Positions 1-5,170 of a stretch of DNA of 6,008 nucleotides are shown piece after piece (position 1 is the first letter of the stretch; the number at the start of each line of letters is the position of its first letter). The notes beneath the pieces are model-generated. The model worked only from the letters and a program-made list of their open reading frames with translations, did no database searches and was not told where the DNA came from. This stretch comes from an uncultured bacterium (GTDB taxonomy: Bacteria; Bacillota; Clostridia; Christensenellales; Pumilibacteraceae). The DNA lies in NCBI GenBank assembly GCA_949747725.1, contig CATKFJ010000193.1:1-6008 (forward strand), read 5' to 3'. The translations under genes and the position numbers were made by a program.

Positions 1-227
1 AAATAAGCAAAGGGTTTTTATCGCAGCCGATATACGACAAAGTGCGCGAATTTTTTTGTTCGCTCGGCAAAAGCGACGGCGGTACACAAATATCTCAGCT
101 TAAAATGTATGCCGCCGAATTCGGACGGCTTAAATCGGAAGCCGAAAATAAATATACCAAGTACGGATCGATAGCCGTAAAACTCGGCTTTTTGTTCGGT
201 TTGGGTGTGGGCGTACTTACGTTATAG
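1..227 (+). CDS. spoIIIAB: Stage III sporulation protein AB, C-terminal part (5' end outside window)
   Basis: The reading frame is open from the left edge (first full codon at base 3) and ends at TAG 225-227, giving 74 visible residues. In the family SpoIIIAB is a membrane protein of about 170 residues in B. subtilis, related to the GspF platform of type II secretion, and it probably works with the SpoIIIAA ATPase in the mother-cell membrane. The visible part holds the family hallmark 'LGKSDGGTQISQL' (residues about 20-32 of the fragment), then a charged helix, then a C-terminal hydrophobic segment (GFLFGLGVGVLTL) that is the final membrane anchor. The gene immediately downstream is spoIIIAC, the canonical order. 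The GTG at 42 is an internal codon, not a start, because the frame continues upstream with family-like sequence. I am sure of the family because of both motif and synteny. Confidence 0.93.
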   Translation, partial: ISKGFLSQPIYDKVREFFCSLGKSDGGTQISQLKMYAAEFGRLKSEAENKYTKYGSIAVKLGFLFGLGVGVLTL

Positions 228-236
228 GCGGTTGGC

Positions 237-434
237 ATGGATATAAGCATCATATTTAAAATAGCGGCTGTCGGTCTTATTACGGCAATTATAAATCAGG
301 TCCTCAAAAAATCCGACAAGGATGAAATTGCGACGCTTGTGACTCTTGCCGGACTTGTTATAGTTCTTATCATGGTCGTTAATATGGTAGGACAATTGTT
401 TGACACGCTTAAAGCAGTGTTCGGAATGTACTGA
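237..434 (+). CDS. spoIIIAC: Stage III sporulation protein AC
   Basis: This is a 65-residue, two-helix membrane protein, close to the 68 residues of B. subtilis SpoIIIAC. Hydrophobic helix 1 spans about residues 4-22 and helix 2 about 32-53. They are separated by the charged loop 'KKSDKDE', and the 'TLAGLVIVLIMVV' segment and 'LF.T.KAVF' tail are typical of the family. The ATG at 237 is preceded by AGGCGG (226-231) at 5-nt spacing, and the SD overlaps the spoIIIAB stop. The stop codon overlaps the next start as TGATG (432-436). By family knowledge it is a mother-cell membrane component of the SpoIIIA-SpoIIQ channel, needed for forespore gene expression after engulfment; its exact structural role is not settled. 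Confidence 0.95.
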   Translation: MDISIIFKIAAVGLITAIINQVLKKSDKDEIATLVTLAGLVIVLIMVVNMVGQLFDTLKAVFGMY

Positions 435-820
435 TGGAGATTTTTCGCATTGTCGCAATAGCGCTTATAACGGCTTTTTGCGTATTGGTTTTGCGTGACG
501 TAAAAAGCGAACTTGCGCTTGTTGTCGCGCTTGCCGGCGGCATTGCGGTAGTACTGTCGGTTGTTGACTATTTTTCCGGGATATTCTCCGTGATAACCGA
601 GATAGCTCGAAAAGCCGGTCTCGCCACATCTGTAATAACATTGCTGTTTAAGGTTATCGCGGTAGGGTATGTAACCGAATTTTCGGCGTCTATAATCGAC
701 GACGTGGGTTTGCCGTCGCTTGCGGATAAAGTTACGCTCGGAGGCAAGCTTATAATTGTCGCATCGTCATTGCCCGTCGTGGTAAAGCTATTTGAATTTA
801 TTGCCGGTATGCTGTCATGA
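434..820 (+). CDS. spoIIIAD: Stage III sporulation protein AD
   Basis: The product is 128 residues, against 133 in B. subtilis. Hydrophobic helices lie at about residues 2-20 and 26-50, a third stretch lies at about 63-80, and a C-terminal one at about 104-125. The most diagnostic part is the second half: 'LLFKVIAVGYVTEFSASI' followed by a short acidic loop and 'LADKVTLGGKLIIV', matching the family pattern of K.(I/V).(I/V).Y.TEF ... A.K...AGK.II. The N-terminal half resembles SpoIIIAC in layout. The start is coupled to spoIIIAC through TGATG, with only a weak GGAA (423-426) as SD, so translation probably depends on re-initiation. The stop overlaps the next start as ATGA. It is a membrane component of the feeding channel. 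Confidence 0.95.
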   Translation: MEIFRIVAIALITAFCVLVLRDVKSELALVVALAGGIAVVLSVVDYFSGIFSVITEIARKAGLATSVITLLFKVIAVGYVTEFSASIIDDVGLPSLADKVTLGGKLIIVASSLPVVVKLFEFIAGMLS

Positions 821-2028
821 AAAATAAGCATATATATATTTTAATCGCATTCCTTGCAACGGTTGCCGCGGCATGTTGTTTGTTTTCGTTAGGAATCGAT
901 AGTCGAGTTTACGCAGAAAGCGCCGAAGGATCCGACGAGCAAACGGTAGACGACAGTGTTGACGATCTGCTCGATAATCTCGATTTAAAAGGCGTGCAGG
1001 GAATTATCGCTACACTGTCGTCCAATCAGTTGGAAGTATTCGGATTCGGCGATATAGTTTCGAGAATAAAAGCCGTGATCTCAGGCGAGTACGAGAATGA
1101 TTTCGGAAGCGTTATAACGTATGTGCTCGCGCTGTTGGGCGCGGATATTTTCGAGTTTCTGCCAATGCTGATAGGATGTTTGGCGATAGTACTTGCATAC
1201 AGTATAGTCAATTCCGTAAAAGGGCGTTTTGCCTCGGACGCTATCGAAAAGGTTGTTTATTTTGCTTTTGGTACGCTTGCCGTATCTCTTGTGGTCGGAT
1301 ATTTTTCGGCGGTCATGGCTACTGCTGTCAAGTATGTAACGTCGATAAAAACGCAAATAAATACGATTGCGCCCGTGCTTATAACGCTTATGACCGCGGC
1401 AGGTGCATCTGCGTCTGCCGGAGTGTACAGCCCGTCTATCGCTATTTTGGGCAGCGGTATGACTAACGTTATAATTTATATCGCATTTCCGGCGCTTATA
1501 ATGGCGCTTGTATTCGATATAATCGGTTCCGTATCGAGCGGAATAAAACTCGACAAAACGTCCGATTTTTTCCGATCCGCATGTAAATGGTTTTTAGGAA
1601 CGGCATTCTTTATTTTCGTGGCTGTGATAGGCGTTTCGGGAATAACCGCTTCGGTACGGGACGGTATATCGGTCAGAGCCGCGAGGTTTGCCGTTTCCAA
1701 GTATGTCCCTGTTATAGGCGGATATTTGTCGCAGGGATTCGATTTCGTAATGGCGGGGAATGTGTTGATAAAAAATGCGCTCGGTTCGAGTGCGGTGATA
1801 ATGATAATTTTATGCGCCGCACCCGTGCTTACAAAGCTTGCGGTATTTACGCTGACGCTAAAGCTCACCGCTGCCATATCGGAGCCGCTCGGCGGAGACA
1901 GACTGTCTGGTATTATGACGTCTATATCTAAATCGTCGTCGGTGATCGCTGCGGTCGTCGCCGCTATGACGTTTTTATATATACTCTTTCTTTCGATAGT
2001 TATAGGTACGGGGAATATAGGACTATGA
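817..2028 (+). CDS. spoIIIAE: Stage III sporulation protein AE
   Basis: The product is 403 residues, matching the 399 of B. subtilis SpoIIIAE. The N-terminus is a likely signal peptide (KNKH, a hydrophobic core at 6-26, and a V-Y-A cleavage-like site at 31-33). It is followed by an acidic extracytoplasmic segment at about 34-105 that includes a run of Asp residues and 'DLKGVQGII'. The rest is polytopic, with hydrophobic helices at about 111-133, 146-170, 181-211, 217-240, 256-280, 335-357 and 375-400. 'TIAPVLITLMTAAGA' (183-197) and 'KYVPVIGGYLSQGFDFV' (285-301) are recognisable family blocks. The protein is the largest membrane subunit of the SpoIIIA complex and in family models forms part of the export-platform-like core. 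The ATG overlaps the spoIIIAD stop (ATGA) without a convincing SD, so it looks translationally coupled. Confidence 0.95.
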   Translation: MKNKHIYILIAFLATVAAACCLFSLGIDSRVYAESAEGSDEQTVDDSVDDLLDNLDLKGVQGIIATLSSNQLEVFGFGDIVSRIKAVISGEYENDFGSVITYVLALLGADIFEFLPMLIGCLAIVLAYSIVNSVKGRFASDAIEKVVYFAFGTLAVSLVVGYFSAVMATAVKYVTSIKTQINTIAPVLITLMTAAGASASAGVYSPSIAILGSGMTNVIIYIAFPALIMALVFDIIGSVSSGIKLDKTSDFFRSACKWFLGTAFFIFVAVIGVSGITASVRDGISVRAARFAVSKYVPVIGGYLSQGFDFVMAGNVLIKNALGSSAVIMIILCAAPVLTKLAVFTLTLKLTAAISEPLGGDRLSGIMTSISKSSSVIAAVVAAMTFLYILFLSIVIGTGNIGL

Positions 2029-2495
2029 ATGCCTTTGCTGCTTGGGGACTTACCATACTCGGTCTTGCAATAATAACTACGATCGCCGAAATGCTTTTGC
2101 CGCAAGGCAGAACGCGTAACGTAATACGTTCGGTCGCCGCGACCGTCGCTACTTTGGTTATCGTTACACCGCTGCCGAGCCTTTTGAGATCGGGCTTCGA
2201 TTTTGAATTTTCGGGCGACGAAGTTACGGTCGACAGCGACTACCTCGCATATATCGACGGAGTAAAGGCGAATACTTTTGCTTCGGCGGCGAAGGAGCAC
2301 CTTAAAAGCAAGGGCTTGGACGGGGATTATAAGATTGAGGTTACCGTAGACGGTTTTTATGTAAAATCAGTTAAAGTAAATTTTGCCGATTCTATCATGA
2401 ACGGAAACATTACGAATATAAATAAAAGTGAAATCATCAAGTCGATTGCAGATTATTTCGATATCGACGAGGAGGCGGTTATGGCTTATGGGTAA
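2025..2495 (+). CDS. spoIIIAF: Stage III sporulation protein AF (short form)
   Basis: The product is 156 residues, against about 206 in B. subtilis. Two N-terminal membrane helices (about 6-24 and 34-52) flank a short basic turn 'LLPQGRTRNVIRSV', the most conserved part of the family. An extracytoplasmic domain follows. It shows the helix-strand-strand-helix-strand order of a ring-building motif: helix about 74-93, strands about 98-105 and 109-116, helix about 131-144, and a terminal strand. The shorter length appears to come from loss of linker and C-terminal tail, since the fold elements are all there. The ATG at 2025 overlaps the spoIIIAE stop (ATGA). GGGGA lies 10 nt upstream at 2010-2014. 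By family knowledge it assembles with SpoIIIAG and AH in the intermembrane space of the mother cell-forespore channel. Confidence 0.9.
   Translation: MNAFAAWGLTILGLAIITTIAEMLLPQGRTRNVIRSVAATVATLVIVTPLPSLLRSGFDFEFSGDEVTVDSDYLAYIDGVKANTFASAAKEHLKSKGLDGDYKIEVTVDGFYVKSVKVNFADSIMNGNITNINKSEIIKSIADYFDIDEEAVMAYG
2471..2478 (+). promoter_or_regulatory. Ribosome binding site of spoIIIAG, inside spoIIIAF
   Basis: GGAGGCGG lies 9 nt upstream of the ATG at 2488. This fixes the start at 2488 rather than the in-frame upstream ATG at 2428, which has no comparable SD and would add a basic, family-unlike stretch overlapping spoIIIAF by 68 bases. Confidence 0.75.
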
Positions 2496-2928
2496 ACTTA
2501 CGGGCATAATCTCGAAGCTGAAAAACATTCCGCATATTCAAATAATAGCGTGCGGCATAGTGCTTGCCGTCGTGCTTACGGTATATTTTTCGTGCGTGTC
2601 GTGTTCGGGCGAAAATAAATCTGTAACCGACAGTTATGTAAGCGACACGGTTAGCTCCGACTATTGTTCGTCGATGCGCAGTCAAGTGGAAAAAATCGTG
2701 TCCGAGATCTCGGGCGTCGGGAACGCGTCGGTCGTTATCAATTGGGATAGGAGCGTTACCGTAGGCGGTATCGGAAGCGGATCTACAGAAAATCCGCAAG
2801 CAGTGAGCGCGCTTATAGTATGCGACGGAGGGAACAGTACGAAAGTCAAGCTTGACGTGATTTATGCGGTATCTACACTGTTAAATCTGTCTATAGAAAA
2901 AATCATGGTTTATCCAAAATCCATTTAA
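2488..2928 (+). CDS. spoIIIAG: Stage III sporulation protein AG (compact, insert-poor form)
   Basis: From ATG 2488 the product is 146 residues, against about 229 in B. subtilis. A short cytoplasmic N-terminus is followed by one membrane helix (about 17-36) and an extracytoplasmic ring-building domain. The domain has helix 59-75 ending in the hallmark 'ISGVG' (74-78), strand 80-86 (ASVVINW), strand 106-112 (VSALIVC), helix 117-133, and final strand 136-142 with 'VYPKS' at the end. In B. subtilis SpoIIIAG a long insertion between the two central strands builds the inner beta-barrel and beta-ring of a 30-subunit ring; here only about 19 residues (87-105) connect them. The start overlaps spoIIIAF by 8 nt, with a strong SD. 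I am confident of the family from the 'ISGVG' and 'V.ALIV..GG' blocks and from position; the loss of the barrel is inferred. Confidence 0.92.
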   Translation: MGKLTGIISKLKNIPHIQIIACGIVLAVVLTVYFSCVSCSGENKSVTDSYVSDTVSSDYCSSMRSQVEKIVSEISGVGNASVVINWDRSVTVGGIGSGSTENPQAVSALIVCDGGNSTKVKLDVIYAVSTLLNLSIEKIMVYPKSI

Positions 2929-2929
2929 T

Positions 2930-2935
2930 AGGAGG
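2930..2935 (+). promoter_or_regulatory. Strong ribosome binding site of spoIIIAH
   Basis: AGGAGG sits 4 nt before the ATG at 2940 in the 11-nt gap after spoIIIAG. It is the best Shine-Dalgarno in the spoIIIA block, so SpoIIIAH can be translated independently of upstream coupling. Confidence 0.8.
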
Positions 2936-2939
2936 CATT

Positions 2940-3422
2940 ATGAGTAAAAAGAAAAAAATTATTGTTCTGGTCAGCATGGTCGCACTGCTTGTACTTACAG
3001 GCTGTTTGAATTACTTTTTAAACCGCCCGGGCAACGCCCAAAACGTAGACGCCGATAACCAGACTTCGTACAGCGATTATTTCGCGGCGTCGCGTGCGGA
3101 CAGAGAGTCGTCGCGCTCGGAAACCGTAATGTATTATGAGGCTATCATCGGCAGCGAAGCAAGTTCCGAAGAAGCCAAGGCAAACGCCGAGGCAGGTCTT
3201 GCCGCACTCGTATCGGGCATGGATACCGAACAGCGTTTGGAAGCGCTTATCAAGTCGCTCGGCTTTGACGATTGTTTGGTTACCGTCGGTGCGGAAAATA
3301 TAAACGTTATCATTAAATCGGACGCTTTGACAGATCAAGAGGTAGCGCAGGTCCTCGATATGGTGACGACGGAAACGGGCAAAACGCTCGAATTCGTAAG
3401 AATCAAACCCATCGACCTTTAA
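2940..3422 (+). CDS. spoIIIAH: Stage III sporulation protein AH (SpoIIQ partner)
   Basis: The product is 160 residues, against about 218 in B. subtilis. It starts with a basic tip (KKKK, 3-6) and one membrane helix (about 7-27), then a short linker. The YscJ/EscJ-like ring-building domain that docks onto forespore SpoIIQ follows. Family blocks are clear: 'YFAASRADRESSRSE' (47-61), the 'SSEEAKANAEAGL' helix (75-87), 'EALIKSLGFDDCLVTVG' (101-117), strand 120-126 ending 'VIIKSD', helix 131-146 with 'QEVAQVLDMV', and final strand 150-156. The shortening lies mostly in the linker between membrane helix and first domain helix. The membrane helix contains L-T-G-C (19-22), which fits a lipobox. The terminator just downstream makes this the last gene of the operon. 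Confidence 0.94.
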   Translation: MSKKKKIIVLVSMVALLVLTGCLNYFLNRPGNAQNVDADNQTSYSDYFAASRADRESSRSETVMYYEAIIGSEASSEEAKANAEAGLAALVSGMDTEQRLEALIKSLGFDDCLVTVGAENINVIIKSDALTDQEVAQVLDMVTTETGKTLEFVRIKPIDL

Positions 3423-3449
3423 AGCGCGGTATAGATCGGATCGGTGTAT

Positions 3450-3486
3450 ATACGGACGGCATTATTGCCGTCCGTATTTTGTGTTT
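3450..3486 (+). terminator. Intrinsic terminator of the spoIIIA operon
   Basis: A perfect 12-bp stem (ATACGGACGGCA at 3450-3461 pairing with 3466-3477) encloses the 4-nt loop TTAT. It is followed by TTTT, GTG and TTTT (3477-3486). It lies 28 nt after the spoIIIAH stop and separates the sporulation operon from the housekeeping block. Confidence 0.9.
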
Positions 3487-3539
3487 TAAAAACGTTCCGA
3501 TAAATTATAAATCAACGATCTTTTAATGGGCAAAATATA

Positions 3540-3568
3540 TTGTAATTTCGGAAAAGATGTGTTATAAT
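3540..3568 (+). promoter_or_regulatory. Sigma-A-type promoter for asp23-nusB-folD-xseA
   Basis: The -35 is TTGTAA at 3540-3545 (4 of 6 to TTGACA), the spacer is 17 nt, and the -10 is a perfect TATAAT at 3563-3568. TG sits at 3560-3561, making an extended -10 (TGTTATAAT). Transcription would start near 3575, leaving a leader of about 30 nt. The rest of the junction 3423-3606 holds only the terminator and an AT-rich stretch; I see no RNA gene or riboswitch. Confidence 0.85.
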
Positions 3569-3606
3569 CTATAGTGTATGGCATTCGGTGTAAGAGGTAA
3601 TATCCA

Positions 3607-3921
3607 ATGAGTGCAAAGCGTAACAATCTATTTTCGAGCGGTATTACGTACGGACATAACGTACTGCGTTCGATCATACGTTTAGCTGCTCAGGAAATAA
3701 GCGGTGTCGAATCGGTCTGCGGTAGAGGCGTTAGGTGCTATATCAATGGCGATACGATCGACGCCGACGTTTATATTGAAGTCAACAGTGAGGTCAGTTG
3801 TTCCGATATTGCTTATAAAGTACAGGATAACATAAAAAAATCAGTGGAAACAATGACCGACTATAAAATGAGCGTTATAAACGTAAATATTATTTCTGTC
3901 AAATTTCTCAAACATAATTAG
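3607..3921 (+). CDS. Asp23/Gls24 family envelope stress response protein (YqhY-like)
   Basis: The product is a 104-residue soluble protein with no membrane segment. Family landmarks are 'GITYGHNVLRSIIRLAAQEI' (about 12-31), leading into 'SGVESVCGRGV' (32-42). Alternating strands follow ('DTIDADVYIEV', about 49-59), then the helix 'AYKVQDNIKKSVETMT' (68-83) and the closing strand 'VINVNIISVKF'. The ATG at 3607 has AAGAGGT (3592-3598) at about 8-nt spacing. It is first in the block ahead of nusB, the same neighbour as B. subtilis yqhY. In Bacillus, YqhY lies next to accBC and has been tied to control of acetyl-CoA carboxylase; those genes are not next to it here. The molecular function is not well defined, so I give no symbol. 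Confidence 0.9.
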   Translation: MSAKRNNLFSSGITYGHNVLRSIIRLAAQEISGVESVCGRGVRCYINGDTIDADVYIEVNSEVSCSDIAYKVQDNIKKSVETMTDYKMSVINVNIISVKFLKHN

Positions 3922-3929
3922 GAGCAGAT

Positions 3930-4328
3930 ATGAAGCGACGCGCGGCGCGTGAAATTGCATTTCAATTAACATACGAAATGGTCATGAACGGCGAGTACAA
4001 CCCTTCTACGCATGACGAGCTGTTGGAAGATGCGGACTGCGATTCGATAGGCTTTGTAGATTCGGTTATTTCGGGTATAACCGCTCGCCGTGACGAGATA
4101 AAGTCTATAATAATCAAGTATGCGAAAGGTTATGAATTCGACCGTATTTATAAAACCGATTTGGCGGTTCTGTACTTGGCGTGCTACGAACTTTTGTATA
4201 CGGATACGCCGCAAGCCGTTGTCGTAAACGAGGCTGTGGAAATCGCCAAAACTTATTCCGACGTCAAGAGTCACGCTTTTATAAACGGTATTTTGGCAAC
4301 GGTCATAAAAGAGGGTTGTAATGGCTGA
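3930..4328 (+). CDS. nusB: Transcription antitermination factor NusB
   Basis: The product is 132 residues, the normal NusB length. NusB pairs with NusE (ribosomal protein S10) and binds boxA RNA to promote antitermination in rRNA operons. The N-terminal RNA-binding signature 'RRAAREIAFQLTYEM' (3-17) is intact. In the C-terminal half the family blocks are 'FDRIYKTDLAVLYLACYELL', then 'TDTPQAVVVNEAVEIAKTY' and 'FINGILATV'. Where most NusB proteins have 'D.AILRLA', this copy reads 'DLAVLYLA', a mild departure. The ATG follows AGGAG (3920-3924) by 5 nt, and the SD overlaps the asp23 stop. Its last 8 nt overlap folD, indicating co-translation. Confidence 0.96.
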   Translation: MKRRAAREIAFQLTYEMVMNGEYNPSTHDELLEDADCDSIGFVDSVISGITARRDEIKSIIIKYAKGYEFDRIYKTDLAVLYLACYELLYTDTPQAVVVNEAVEIAKTYSDVKSHAFINGILATVIKEGCNG

Positions 4329-5166
4329 GATAATCGACGGGAAAGCGCTTGCGGCTCAGGTCAGATCGGGCGTGCGTGAGCGCGCTTTATGTTTTGAACA
4401 AAATAACGGGCGCAAAGTAGGGCTTGCCGTAGTACGGGTTGGCGACGATCCGGCGTCGGATATTTATGTGCGCAACAAGATAAAGGCTTGCGAAGAGTGC
4501 GATATTCGGTCTGTTGCCGTTGTTTTGAATGGTGATGCAACGCAGACCGACGTTATAGCGGTTGTCGAAAAACTAAACGCAGATAATGATATAGACGGTA
4601 TCCTTGTTCAATTGCCGTTGCCTAAACATATAGACGAACGCGCGGTACTTGCCGCGATTTCGCCGAAAAAGGATGCCGACGGGTTTCATGCGGTAAATGC
4701 CGGTAAGCTGTTTTTGGGCGAGGACGGCGGCGTTGTGGCTTGCACTCCTCGCGGCATTATGGAGCTTATTAAATCTACGGGCGTTGACATATGCGGTAAA
4801 CATGCCGTTGTTATAGGTCGGTCTAATATCGTGGGTAAACCGATCGCGGCGTTATTGCTTGCCGCCGACGCCACTGTGACGGTGTGTCACAGTAAGACCG
4901 AAAACCTTGCGCAGATCACGCGTACGGCGGACATACTCGTTGCCGCCGTCGGGAAGAAACATTTGGTAACGGCCGATATGGTAAAACGCGGCGCTGTAGT
5001 TATAGACGTAGGTATGAACAGGGACGACAGCGGATTGCACGGCGATGTGGATTTCGATAACGTTAAGGAAGTCGCGTCGTATATTACGCCCGTTCCGGGC
5101 GGCGTCGGACCGATGACTGTTGCTATGCTTCTTATGAATACCGTTGACGGAGCTTGCGGTGAATAG
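4321..5166 (+). CDS. folD: Bifunctional methylenetetrahydrofolate dehydrogenase/cyclohydrolase FolD
   Basis: The product is 281 residues, the usual length. It is a cytosolic enzyme that oxidises 5,10-methylene-THF to methenyl-THF with NADP+ and then hydrolyses it to 10-formyl-THF, feeding purine and formyl-Met synthesis. The catalytic block 'DDPASDIYVRNKIKACEE' (42-59) holds Tyr49 and the general-base Lys53 in YxxxK. 'DGILVQLPLPKH' (92-103) holds Gln97, and 'KDADGFH' (117-123) holds Asp120, with Ala where most have Val. The Rossmann cofactor loop is 'GRSNIVGKP' (166-174), and the C-terminal signature is 'TPVPGGVGPMT' (256-266). All expected active-site residues are present. AAAAGAGGG (4307-4315) inside nusB serves as SD. 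Confidence 0.98.
   Translation: MAEIIDGKALAAQVRSGVRERALCFEQNNGRKVGLAVVRVGDDPASDIYVRNKIKACEECDIRSVAVVLNGDATQTDVIAVVEKLNADNDIDGILVQLPLPKHIDERAVLAAISPKKDADGFHAVNAGKLFLGEDGGVVACTPRGIMELIKSTGVDICGKHAVVIGRSNIVGKPIAALLLAADATVTVCHSKTENLAQITRTADILVAAVGKKHLVTADMVKRGAVVIDVGMNRDDSGLHGDVDFDNVKEVASYITPVPGGVGPMTVAMLLMNTVDGACGE
5158..5162 (+). promoter_or_regulatory. Likely ribosome binding site of xseA
   Basis: GGTGA, matching part of the extended anti-Shine-Dalgarno complement, lies inside the folD 3' end, 8 nt before the ATG at 5171. It is modest but supports this start, which places the conserved 'VSQLSSYI' at the N-terminus as expected. Confidence 0.5.
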
Positions 5167-5170
5167 AACA

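Noticed and set aside
42..44. GTG as the start of a small 61-residue gene at the left edge
   Set aside because: The frame continues upstream to the window edge and the sequence matches the SpoIIIAB C-terminus, so this is an internal Val codon.
1476..2300. A 274-codon open frame on the minus strand opposite spoIIIAE and spoIIIAF
   Set aside because: It lies wholly opposite two genes with clear family motifs, has low-complexity Ser/Thr/Ile-rich composition and resembles no family I know. It is a by-product of the coding strand's codon use.
2428..2487. Upstream in-frame ATG for spoIIIAG, adding 20 residues
   Set aside because: It has no good SD and the added residues are basic and unlike the family; the ATG at 2488 has GGAGGCGG at proper spacing.
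3423..3606. Possible small RNA or riboswitch between spoIIIAH and asp23
   Set aside because: The only strong structure is the terminator hairpin belonging to spoIIIA, and the predicted leader of asp23 is only about 30 nt, too short for a riboswitch.
4873..4893. Perfect 8-bp inverted repeat (ACTGTGAC, 5-nt spacer, GTCACAGT), resembling a CRP-type operator
   Set aside because: It sits in the middle of folD over the conserved T-V-C-H-S codons. The half-site spacing is 7 rather than the 6 of CRP sites, and no promoter lies nearby. Coding constraint explains it well enough.
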